Below, in pieces: positions 1-9,900 of a DNA stretch of 64,000 bases; the stretch's first letter is position 1; every line of letters begins with the position of its first letter. The stretch covers positions 1 to 64,000 of the forward strand of contig NC_025263.1 in the NCBI RefSeq assembly GCF_000740895.1, written 5' to 3'. Made by a program: the position numbers and the translations under genes. The notes below the pieces were generated by a model. That model was not told the origin of the DNA, did no database searches, and saw only the letters and a program-made list of their open reading frames with translations. Source of the stretch: Theileria orientalis strain Shintoku. Taxonomy: Eukaryota; Apicomplexa; Aconoidasida; Piroplasmida; Theileriidae.

Positions 1-321
1 TAAACCCTAAACCCTAAACCCTAAACCCTAAAACCCTAAACCCTAAAACCCTAAACCCTAAACCCTAAACCCTAAACCCTAAACTAAACCCTAAACCCTA
101 AAACCCTAAACCCTAAACCCTAAACCCTAAACCCTAAACCCTAAAACCTAAAACCTAAAAACCCTAAAACCCTAAAACCCTAAACCCTAAACCCTAAACC
201 CTAAACCCTAAACCCTAAACCCTAAACCCTAAAACCCTAAAACCCTAAACCCTAAACCCTAAACCCTAAACCCTAAACCCTAAACCCTAAACCCTAAACC
301 CTAAAACCCTAAAACCCTAAA
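1..321. repeat. Telomeric repeat array
   Basis: Continuous CCCTAAA repeats mixed with CCCTAAAA and a few degenerate units (for example CCTAAAA near 145-165 and a CTAAACTAAA junction near 82). On the other strand this reads TTTAGGG/TTTTAGGG, the type of telomere repeat known from Theileria and other apicomplexans. The strand orientation (C-rich at the 5' end) is that expected at a left chromosome end. The array stops sharply at 321 and unique sequence follows. Confidence 0.97.
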
Positions 322-1451
322 TTTGGTCATTCGGTATCATATCAGTACCATATCTGTATGACTCGTGTCATTATACTACCATATCTGACCATTCCGTGTG
401 TTGTTGCTACCACCTAAATGCTGTATGTACAATTCGACATTGCGTTGTTGCCCTGTCGGTGCCATACATAACATTTGACATGGCGTTGCTAACACCTAGG
501 CGACCCATCTGACATACCTGGACAGTCCACAGTATATACATCAGGGTGCCAAGGTAGCCCATATGCCCCTTATGCTACTATGTATGTCGGTCACAATGGC
601 ACACATGGCACATCAGCTACCCCGTATATCCATATCTAAGGCAGGCTGAGCCGTATACGTATACTTGAGGGTGTATACAAGGGCACATGGCCACTGTATA
701 CGGGCGCCATAACATAGTTAAGGGTGGCAAGTACCACGTGTGTGTTGGTTGTAGATAGTTATGGGTGGCCAGTACATGGATATGGGTGTCATGGATGCCG
801 TATCCGCTTATATATGAGGGCTATGGATAGTATATATGGGTATTGTGTACCGTATCGGATGGTTTAGAGGCCATATATGAGCGTTATGGATAGTATGTGT
901 GTGTTACAGTGAGCTACTGTAGGACAGGAGAGGCCATAAACGGTGCCGACGGAAGATGTACAGGGAGTATGGAGGCACACAGTACATAAAGTACGATAAG
1001 GGCATCATAACGGACGGATTTGGCGGCAATAAGAGGAGATGTTGGTGGCACATCTGGACCATCATGGAGGCAAAACGTAGAGCTAAAACATCAAGTACAT
1101 AGCCAGTAATCGAGGCTTAGCCAAGGTTAAGATAAATTTACTGGCGTTACTTAACAAACAGGACTATGCTTTACATAAGACGAGGGTTTTATGTGCTGGT
1201 TGGAGTGAAAAAGGGAGATAAAGACTAGAGGTGTGTGCTTGGTAACGTACAGGGTGTTATAATGGCAATCAAAAGGATAACATGAGGTGTAGTATTTAAA
1301 AATGTTGTTAGTTAAAGACATGACAATGAAAAATATTAACTAATTCATGGTTAATTTTGGTCACACATCAGAAGGGCGTAGTATGTATGCGATTAACATG
1401 CGTTGACAAAATCGTGAACATGCCAAGGAATGATTATATACAAATTTATTT
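322..1451. other. Subtelomeric non-coding segment
   Basis: About 1.1 kb between the telomere and the first gene. I see no coding frame. It is less AT-rich than most intergenic DNA here and is built of loosely repeated short phrases: two versions of a motif around GGATAGTAT with TATATGAG just before it, near 812-840 and 873-900, and several GTATAC and GGGTG-type words. Similar wording recurs around 18420-18620 and 29700-30240. The last 150 bp, AT-rich, should hold the promoter of the gene at 1452. Confidence 0.6.
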
Positions 1452-2519
1452 ATGAAAAAACTTGCAATACTATGGCTACTCATGTTCGGAGCAAATAATT
1501 CGATTTGCTCTGATAATGAGCTTAGTAATGGCAGTATTAAGCAGAACGAGGATGCTGGTGCCAAGGCAAAGTTTAAAGAGTATAATGTTCAGGTTTATAC
1601 AAAAGATGGGTCAAATAACAAAAAAGCAATCGATGAAACCAAATATGAAGTTAAGCCATACCAATACGGGTTCTATGTTGAGTTCAAGGATGAAGCTAAG
1701 TGTGTAGAGCTTGAGGTCAAGGGCACTACCTTGTGGAATAAAGGTTCATGTGCCGATGAAGTCAAGACTATATACTTTGACGAAACACTTAGTATAGCAA
1801 TAATCGTATTGGAAAATGGAAAGCTTATTGGATATGGATTGAGTGATACAGAGTCTTCTCTTATTGCGGAAAAAGATCCGGTCTTATCAGAAACTTATTT
1901 GGAAATTATTCTGAACGGTGGATCAAACCAGAAAGCCACCGAGAATCATTATAAAAAGGTCGATTATGGATACGGAACCGACTACATACTTAAACACGAC
2001 GTCAATTGTGTGGAAGTTAAACATAAAAATAATTCTCTCTGGAAAAAAGGGGATCAGAAAGTGAATGAGTATCCAATTAAAATTACAATTAATTCGTTTA
2101 ATGGATTTATCTTTATTATTTTTAAGACATTGTATTTATCTTACAAGTTTGATTATGGTTGGACTTTTGTTACGAAATCTGATTTTGAGCCTCTCGAATA
2201 TTCCAAATTTAAATTTGTTACAGTGGATTCCAATGGCGGCAATAGTTCAGAAAAGGACGACAGATTTACGAAAACCGGGAATGATGATCTTACCTTAAAA
2301 ACAAATGATGGATTCAAGTTTGAGGAAATAAAATACGATGACAATAGTGTGTGGAAGCATGCTGAAGACACTTCCTCAAAAAATCGTCCTGATAAAATAG
2401 TTTTAAAACTAAAATCTAGATGCGTCTGGGTTTACTTTAGTTTTATAGACTTTTGGGTCTACAAATACATAAATAAAGACTGGAAATTAGTATGGAGTAT
2501 TGAAAAAGGGCAGCAGTAA
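1452..2519 (+). CDS. Secreted protein with three FAINT domains
   Basis: A 355-residue single-exon protein. It starts with a clear signal peptide (residues 1-20, hydrophobic ILWLLMFG core, likely cut near CSD). Three FAINT-type units follow at about 40-130, 150-235 and 250-345. Each has a conserved Cys or Phe with E/V (KCVELEV, NCVEVKH, FKFEEIK), then a Trp pair (TLWNKG, SLWKKG, SVWKHA), then a beta-rich end with a terminal aromatic residue. FAINT domains are a Theileria-expanded family in exported proteins; their biochemical role is not established. There is no transmembrane segment or GPI-like tail, so secretion from the parasite is the likely fate. It is the gene closest to the telomere. 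The ATG at 1452 is chosen because it gives the signal peptide. Confidence 0.88.
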   Translation: MKKLAILWLLMFGANNSICSDNELSNGSIKQNEDAGAKAKFKEYNVQVYTKDGSNNKKAIDETKYEVKPYQYGFYVEFKDEAKCVELEVKGTTLWNKGSCADEVKTIYFDETLSIAIIVLENGKLIGYGLSDTESSLIAEKDPVLSETYLEIILNGGSNQKATENHYKKVDYGYGTDYILKHDVNCVEVKHKNNSLWKKGDQKVNEYPIKITINSFNGFIFIIFKTLYLSYKFDYGWTFVTKSDFEPLEYSKFKFVTVDSNGGNSSEKDDRFTKTGNDDLTLKTNDGFKFEEIKYDDNSVWKHAEDTSSKNRPDKIVLKLKSRCVWVYFSFIDFWVYKYINKDWKLVWSIEKGQQ

Positions 2520-2980
2520 ATCGTTTACATGAGCTTAATTTAATTTATTTTAATTTATGAATACGTGTTAACATAGCTATATTTTATATCTTTGGCTCTA
2601 CTTTACAAAAATGAGTTTTTGGTTTACTTCTTCAATTTCGTGGAGTAAAACTTATGATGTATTGTTTTTAGGGTTTTAGTAATTAGTCAAAGAGCGATAG
2701 TTGTTTGTATTTACAAAAATTTCTATATCTATGATAAATTAGTATATATGATACATATAAGCAAACACCAAGGTTCCATGGACAATGATCCATTAACAAA
2801 GTTCCATTAACCACTAGCCATGAAGTTTTTTGTACAAGCCATGGCTAAACTGGTACGTCAAACCGTGTTAACCTGAGTATAACCATGTTGCAAAAATTGC
2901 TTATTGGAGCAACTAATGAACGGTAACAATTGATCTAGTCGCGTCAACCAGGTATCCATAAACACCATGGCAGATGTCGT
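2520..2980. other. Intergenic region after the first gene
   Basis: AT-rich to about 2760, then a stretch with repeated CCATTAAC/CCATGG-like words (2770-2960). No coding frame seen. It probably carries the 3' end of the gene at 1452 and leads into the conserved upstream block at 2981. Confidence 0.5.
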
Positions 2981-3205
2981 AGACAACATGTGTCATTTAC
3001 TGGCTGTTGTAGGCGCCTGTCGCTATACCTGGTGTTTCGACAATAACATGAATCGCATGAGACTCTGCAGGACCCTTTTTCGTAGTCGGTAAATGCAATA
3101 CACTGCCAGTGTATGTACCTGTTAATTGGCGTAGTCGTAGTGGACTGACCCCAGCACCACCCATGGTTGATCCTTGCGACCCTGATCTCAGTGACATTCT
3201 ATAAC
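2981..3205 (+). promoter_or_regulatory. Conserved 225-bp upstream block, copy 1
   Basis: The 225 bp before the ATG at 3206 align without any gap to 30655-30879 before the ATG at 30880 (constant offset 27,674), with only about five or six differences. Conservation begins abruptly at AGACAACATG and runs into the signal-peptide codons. Inside is a perfect 8+1+8 palindrome at 3098-3114 (arms ATACACTG and CAGTGTAT), present unchanged in copy 2. The block has several in-frame stops on the coding strand, so it is best read as shared promoter plus 5' leader. Function is inferred from position and conservation only. Confidence 0.75.
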
Positions 3206-5584
3206 ATGAAGATTAATACCATCAGTGCATACTTATTGGTATACCTGTTGGCACGCGGCCACTGGAATCTCATGGTACCAGTGAGAGCAGACGATGCTGA
3301 TGGCACTTCGACAGGCGGTGGAGCAGGTTCGGCATCTGCAGGAGGCAGTATGGCAGGATCAGCCGGCGGATCAGGCTCAACTCGTAAAGCAGGTTCCAAA
3401 GCTGGCTCTTCTGCTGGTTCAAGTGCTAGTTCGACAGCTGGTGAAGTAGCTAATCTTGCAGAGGTGACAACTCCAGATACCGATGGTACTGACGGGAGTT
3501 CAGCAGCACCTGAGGCTGGCTCATCAGGTGAAGGAGCTTCAAGTGGAGGCACTGATGCGGGCCATGCATCTAGTGGAGAAGCTGCAAGTTTGACAGTATC
3601 CACCGGAGCTGACGGCAGTGTCGCATCATCTGAAAATGGTTCAGGCACTGATGCTGACGCTGGCTCCTCAGAAGGTGGAGAGGCTAATGCTGAAGCTGAT
3701 GGTAACGCTATGGCTACACCAGCAGCGAAGGTCGAACTCGGTAGCCTGTTCCCTGATTACGGTTCATCAGTAGTTGAATTTACCGAAGGGTCATATAAAG
3801 CTGCTGCAGAGAAGGAAGCTCTAGATGCCAAAAAAGAAGAGGCTAAGCAGGTTGCTGCGGATGCAATGAAAACTGCACAGCAACTATTTGAAGCTGCTGA
3901 GAAGATTAAGAATGAAGCTGATGAACTGACAAAAGCAGCGGAAGATGCTACAAAAGTAGACGAGCTCGTCGCTAAATTGGAAGCTACAGCCTATAAAGTG
4001 GGAGTAGAGAGGTCACAAGCCTCGGAGTTTGCCAAACCACCGGATATGATGATTTATAATGGCTTCCCAGACGGCCATCACCGTCTCATTGACCACGCAT
4101 CATTGTTAAGATTCTATAAGTTACACAGGTGGGAACATGGCACAATGTATTACGACGGCTTCCCCAACGGATGGCACGGCCTAGATTTCGGGAATCTTGA
4201 TGCAATAGAAAAGGACGCCAAAGAATTCAGAATAAAGAAATATGCGGCTGAGAGAGATGCTAAAAATCAACAAATTATTGACAAAGAAAGAGAAATTGAA
4301 GAAAAAGACAAACATATTGCTGATAAAGTTGGTGAAATCGGCCGTAAAAAGGTTGACGTAGATGCGAAATTGGCAGAACTAAATGCTAAAAAAGGAGAAG
4401 TTAATCAGATGAGAGATATTATAACAGAATTGACCAAGCAATTGAGAGATCTAGAGAATGAAGCTAGAACACTTACTACCGAGTATGCTACCCTATTATC
4501 AAGACATAGTCTTTTGGAGGTTGATCTTAGGAAACTTGAGGATGATAAGAGTAAACTACAGAAAGATCACGCTGCCCTTGAAGAAGATGATAGGAATATT
4601 GTCAGAGCCTACTATGAATTGAGCGGAAGGACGAGTTATTTAGATGGAAAACCTACGGCAACCGATCCTTTCGTTGATCCTAGAGACAACTTTTCATTTA
4701 CTGAAGAACTGGGACTAGTTGAAGTAAAACCTAAGGATGATGTTTTCATAAATCCTGCTGACAACTATAGCGACCATCCATTATATACAGGAGCTTCATT
4801 ATCTGGTGGATCGGCAGCTCCAGCAGCTGAAGTGGAAGTTGGTGAATCAGTCCATGAGACTTTAAATGAAGCAGCTGATGCGTCTATAACAGCAGTTGCT
4901 GACGAATCTTCCGAAGCTGCCGAAGCTAAACCAGCAGAAGCACTTGTAGCATCAACCCCCGTAGCAACTCCAGCCAACGAAGAGGCGGCACCAGAAGCTA
5001 AACCAGCTGAAGGTGCAGCCCCTCTTGCTGAAGGTTCTCAATCGGTCCCCGCTGAAGTTAGATTGTTCAAGTCTGATACAGATGGCAATTATGTAGAAAT
5101 GCTCGTAGCAGACTATACAAAGAAACAGGCCTCCGGTGATGACAGATATGAGTTTGTATCAGGAGTCTCCTGTACTAAGGTCATGTTTGGATCACATGAT
5201 GTGTGGAAGAAGGGTGACCACAATGTTAATGAGCCTAAATTAGTCGCATATAATGCCACTGCTGGTGTGATTGGTGTACGTGATAGTGACAGAGCAGTTT
5301 TATATAAAAAGGATGCTAATTCTGATGATTGGAAGCATCATAAGACTGTTGAGAGATCTAAGTCATCAGGAACTTCCAGATCTGCAGCGCATACTGGTTC
5401 ATCAGCCCACACAGGAACATCAGCTCCAGCTTCATCCCCAGAATCAGCACCAGAACCAGGATCTCTAGCTAACAGCTCTGCCTTGTCTGGATCAAAGTTG
5501 AACCTTGCTGAACCCGAAGAGACTTCCAGCGTTTCATCTGAAGGTTCTGAAGGCGATTCTGGTACCGGCTTAAGAGGTGCATGA
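3206..5584 (+). CDS. Secreted Ser/Ala-rich coiled-coil protein with C-terminal FAINT domain
   Basis: A 792-residue protein read from the ATG at 3206. The open frame extends 13 codons upstream to a TTG, but the ATG gives a proper signal peptide that matches those at 30880 and 46571 (MKxxTI..YxLVYLL). Order: signal peptide 1-28; Ser/Ala/Gly/Thr low-complexity tract to about 165; Ala/Lys/Glu helical region 180-275; two GFPxGxH motifs near 283 and 316; charged coiled coil about 335-458; a VDPRDNFSF motif near 490; Ala/Glu/Pro-rich linker; FAINT domain about 616-711 (CTKV, VWKKGD); Ser-rich tail ending in LRGA. No membrane span. It belongs to the same family as the gene at 30880 and recalls the subtelomeric variable secreted and SfiI-fragment-related proteins of Theileria. 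Likely exported toward the host cell; function unknown. Confidence 0.87.
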   Translation: MKINTISAYLLVYLLARGHWNLMVPVRADDADGTSTGGGAGSASAGGSMAGSAGGSGSTRKAGSKAGSSAGSSASSTAGEVANLAEVTTPDTDGTDGSSAAPEAGSSGEGASSGGTDAGHASSGEAASLTVSTGADGSVASSENGSGTDADAGSSEGGEANAEADGNAMATPAAKVELGSLFPDYGSSVVEFTEGSYKAAAEKEALDAKKEEAKQVAADAMKTAQQLFEAAEKIKNEADELTKAAEDATKVDELVAKLEATAYKVGVERSQASEFAKPPDMMIYNGFPDGHHRLIDHASLLRFYKLHRWEHGTMYYDGFPNGWHGLDFGNLDAIEKDAKEFRIKKYAAERDAKNQQIIDKEREIEEKDKHIADKVGEIGRKKVDVDAKLAELNAKKGEVNQMRDIITELTKQLRDLENEARTLTTEYATLLSRHSLLEVDLRKLEDDKSKLQKDHAALEEDDRNIVRAYYELSGRTSYLDGKPTATDPFVDPRDNFSFTEELGLVEVKPKDDVFINPADNYSDHPLYTGASLSGGSAAPAAEVEVGESVHETLNEAADASITAVADESSEAAEAKPAEALVASTPVATPANEEAAPEAKPAEGAAPLAEGSQSVPAEVRLFKSDTDGNYVEMLVADYTKKQASGDDRYEFVSGVSCTKVMFGSHDVWKKGDHNVNEPKLVAYNATAGVIGVRDSDRAVLYKKDANSDDWKHHKTVERSKSSGTSRSAAHTGSSAHTGTSAPASSPESAPEPGSLANSSALSGSKLNLAEPEETSSVSSEGSEGDSGTGLRGA

Positions 5585-6982
5585 GCAGCAGAATATGAAC
5601 CTGTATCCATGCCACAAGTGAATTATCGGTTATAGTTTAAAGTATTTAACAAGCAATATACAATGGTAATAATAGCGATGTATCTGCCTATTGCAACGCA
5701 AGGTCATATTAGCCATGTCATAGCATTTGATTGCCAATGGCTATGTCAACAATAACCAACATGAATCACCAATATTTGGCATCATTACACAAAAAATTGC
5801 TGTAAATAACCAGCAATAACTCGAAACAGCCAACAACTATCACCAATGTTTAATGCAGTGGATTGGATTAACACAATAATTGTACCTAAGTAAATTTAAA
5901 AGGTCAAAACTCATCCATGTTATGGTAACTTCCATTTATTAAATCAATTAAAGGGACTATTATCCATATGAAATAATGGTAGTGGTTGCCTAACTAGCGA
6001 TATCCTTGATAGCCTTTTGGTATTATTGTATCAGTGGCATCCTAACAAGTGATATCCTCAATAGCCATATGATATTAACTAGTAGTAATATCCATATGTA
6101 TTAATCGTACAGTGCTAGCCTAACTAGTGGTAACCTTATTTTCCTGTAGCGATTAAGGCATTATCAGTAGCCTACCCGAGGTACCATTAATATACGTATG
6201 AGATAATAGTATCCCATTCTTGTAATCAGACATCAATGAGTGCCTGAATAATAAATTATTACTGAATTAGTCAACAAATTTAGCAACAAAATTAAGTTCA
6301 ATGCACTATATATTCGTGTTTATGTTTTTTATATCAACTTAATATAATTTGTGTGAGTACTGTATATGTTGTGTGTACAGGCTGTGTATGCCTGGTATTA
6401 GTGCCAAAAGTGAAATGATGATTAAGATTTGATGGTTTTTACATTGAATAAATAGATACATGATCAATATGCGCAAATTAATAATGTTATTATAGTTGTA
6501 ATCATTAAAATGATATCAATAATATGGTAATGACGATGAGGTACCAGAATCAGGTTAGGATCTAGTATTCCAATGTTATATCATAACAAAATATCAATAA
6601 GGGAATTAGATAGGTTGATACATATTTATGCAATGACGTAAAAATAAATGGTCATATTGTAAGGGGGTATCATGATGGATGTTACAAAATATTTGTATCA
6701 TATTTCATTATATTTTTTAATTATAACACATTTCTATACACATTTTAACGAATATTTGAAAATTATTCTAATCAGTTTATTATAGAGTGTATGACAAAAT
6801 TTGTTACACATTATTATAGCTCTACACATTAACACACTGTTATCATAAATTTATTAAAAATCACCAAAATATCTATACAGATTACTTAACAATACTTATA
6901 ACACATAACTAAAGGTTAATTATAAAATTAAAGTCATCTATAACTCATTAAACTGTAGAATCAATCTTTTGAATAATGGTTA
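5585..6982. other. Intergenic region with diverged 3' module and ABC 3' flank
   Basis: Lies between the convergent genes at 3206 (+) and 6983 (-). The 5590-5850 part is rich in AATAACC/CAATGG words. About 5930-6260 is a diverged copy of the downstream module seen at 33790-34466, 43950-44200 and 55022-55569: ATTATCCATATG, then CGTATGAGATAA, then CCCATT followed by ATCAAxGAGTGCC. From about 6487 to the ABC stop codon the sequence resembles the 3' flank of the next ABC gene (12345-12933). No coding frame is seen. Confidence 0.6.
6487..6670. repeat. ABC 3'-flank duplication, copy 1
   Basis: Closely similar to 12345-12520. Both copies share ATGATATCAATAATATGG, GACGATGAGGTACCAG and CCAATGTTATATCATAAC in the same order. 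Homology continues, more loosely, to the stop codon of each ABC gene (shared GGTTAATTATAAAATTAAAG). It marks the 3' edge of a tandem duplication of an ABC gene plus flank. Confidence 0.75.
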
Positions 6983-9900
6983 TTACATAACTGTATTTAC
7001 ATGTTGAGGTTCATTCTTTTTCACATTTTGCTCAATAATAGATGCGATAGACTCATTTGCCGATACATCACTGGCTTTACAAGTTTTAACTAGGCGCCCC
7101 TCGTGTATAACCCAAACAGAGGTACAACTCTTCAAAACTGTTGCATCATGTGCTACAACAAAAGTGGTACAGTGACTAAAGTATTTCTGTATAAGTTCAT
7201 AAATTGGAACCCCTAGGTCATCATCTCTACGAGTAGGATCAAACAAGTCTTCTTCTGGTGGCTCGTCTACCACTATTAATCTGAAGAACTGCCTATACAA
7301 TACTAATCTGGCCAATGAAAGCGTTCTGAGTTGATTGTAGGAAAGTAGCAATTCATTATCAACACCGGATTTAGACGATTCGAGGGACTTGGATTTCCCA
7401 TTATCCAAAGTGTTAGGCCTTACTACATCTTGTTTCTTATAGTATAAAAGGGGCTCCTCTGGCGCTAGAATCGTATCCAGCAGCTTTCCGCCTGAAAGGT
7501 GGGTAACAAATTCCAAAAGACCACACTGATTAAGGGCGCTATTAATATCATCATCATTGAACAACTTTCTAGGATCAAGGAACCTACGGATAGTCCAACC
7601 CTTGAAGACAAATGGCAGTTGTGGTAGGACACCTATTATTTGTCTAAGAACAACCCTGGGGATTTCATTCAGGTCCTTGCCATCAAGCAGTACTTGACCA
7701 GTTCTGTTACTAACAATGTTCTGTAACACTGACAACAGGGTTGTCTTACCAGCACCTGTTCTGCCAACCATACCAATAATCTCAGATTTATTGGCAGTTA
7801 CTGTTAGATGTTTCAATATCATACTCTCTGGGTTACGGTCAAGAGAAGTGTACACACACACATCTTTCAATTCAACACCGGTATGTTCGGGAGTTATGTA
7901 CTTGCCAACATCGAGGATGTGTATTTTAGGATGATAGAATAGCCTTCTCAATCCATAGAATTTTCTGTTTTCAGACTTGAACTCAATCGCCCTTCGTTTC
8001 AACAGCTGCTTCTTGTCGAGGTCACTAACGTCTTTATTGGTTGGATTAATTAAATGTTCTTCATGGGTATTGGGACTTTTATCGAATCTAAGCTTAGTTC
8101 CCAAAGGAATAAAATAGCGGAACCTCTCGATTGAACTTATAACCATTCGAGTGCAAGCATACATAAACGAAAAGTCGCTGAATGACTTGTTCACATTCGT
8201 ACAAAGCGATAATGCCAGCCCAAAATATCCTACTGTCATTTTGTGTTTAGTGAATTTATCTAATACGATCGGAATAACAAGTATAATGAATGTAGTTAAT
8301 GGGAATATCCAAGTAAACAAGATTGTTGACCAAGAAACGGCGGCAGCAAAAAGGAACTTGGTTCTAGCATTATAATCCCTATGTTCGAGGAAATCACCTA
8401 GAAGATCTGAATTTCTGTTGAAGCTTCTGTAAACCGACCATCCGGAAATAGAACTTTCTATCACCGAGTTCATTTGAGCAAGAGATTCCATGAATCCAAA
8501 ATTCAATGCTACTGAAGTGTTTATATACCTCATCAATATGTAAATGTATATCAGAACCAGAGTTAGAAGAATGAATGGTACTGATATAGGAATCAAATAG
8601 AACAACGTAATTATGTTAGTGGCAGCCTGAATGAATGATAATAATACCAATGAAATGTTAAATCCAGTAATATCATCAGTCATCATAAGATCTCCGGACA
8701 GAAACGTTATCACCTGATTAATCTGCCTCTTTATTTTAACTACTGAAGAGCTATAGTTGAAAATTGTGTTGATGCAATATTCGTGAAGCTTGCGACATGA
8801 TACTATAGAGCCAGCTGTAAGCGCTACAGTTGCTAGAAATGATAATACAATAATGACTGATACAAATATGACTGTCACTCTCAATGCTGAATTACTACGT
8901 GATTTAATACCAGCAAGATCTACAAGAGCGCCCTTGTTGAAGTCGTTAATATTCTTGGTTATAAAATCTGATAAGTTGGTTGAAAAAACAAATTTAAGGT
9001 AATCTAATATGTTAAATGCCACTGTCAGAATTATGTATATAGAGAATGTAACCATGGCTGGCTTCATGAAAACAAGATATGGGTTGAATTTAGCATTTCC
9101 AAAGTGGTCTTTGATGTATTTCACAAAGGATTGCTGGTAGAGATTCTTGATTATCTCGACGCGGCGCGACCTTGAAGTGTTAGATAAACACAAACCAAGC
9201 ATATCGTTGGTTAAGCCATTCAAGGTATAAGGGCCGGTTCTAGAGGATGTTAAATACTTGAAGTCGCCCTCGTGCTTCTTGTTCTTCATAAAGTTGTGTA
9301 TAGTACTAACGAACTTCAATTCCCTGTTTTTTATGTTATAAATTGGCGTATTCTGGAATTGCGCTGGTTCACATGATTTGATGCAGATGTCCAGGATTTG
9401 TTTTGATGTTGTTAAAACAACACTCAAATCATCCTTAACTAATAACCCAGTTTTTATATTAAACAGGTTATTGAATATAGTTTTGGATACATAAGGATCT
9501 AGACCATGCAATGAAGAATCCAAGCACATCAAGAATGAACATTGATTGTTATTATACTCCTTGTTTACATTGTGGAATATCAAATAAGCATATATTGCAC
9601 GAGCCATTTCTACTCTCACTCTCTGACCACCACTCAATGAGTGTGCCTTATCTGACACTACCCTGAGGTCACCATTCTCCCAGGTTGATATGTCAAACTC
9701 AAGATCAACTGCCTTTAACACAGTGTTGTATATTTCTTCATCAAACTTATAACCAAATGTAATGTTGGATCTAATGGTACCCTGTTTTAGGAATATATCC
9801 TCAGAAGCATAGAATATAGGCATAGATGTGTGTAGAGGAATAACTGCCATGGAACCCCCAACCAGGGTCATCTCACCAAGCATTGATTTGATAAAGTTAG

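Noticed and set aside
2997..3197. 66-codon minus-strand frame in the shared upstream block
   Set aside because: Conserved only because the whole block is; no coding signature, and it overlaps the presumed promoter.
3167..3205. 13-codon N-terminal extension from a TTG before the Ser/Ala-rich gene (also at 30841-30879)
   Set aside because: The first codon is TTG, not ATG. The internal ATG gives a normal signal peptide, and the extension belongs to the conserved upstream block.
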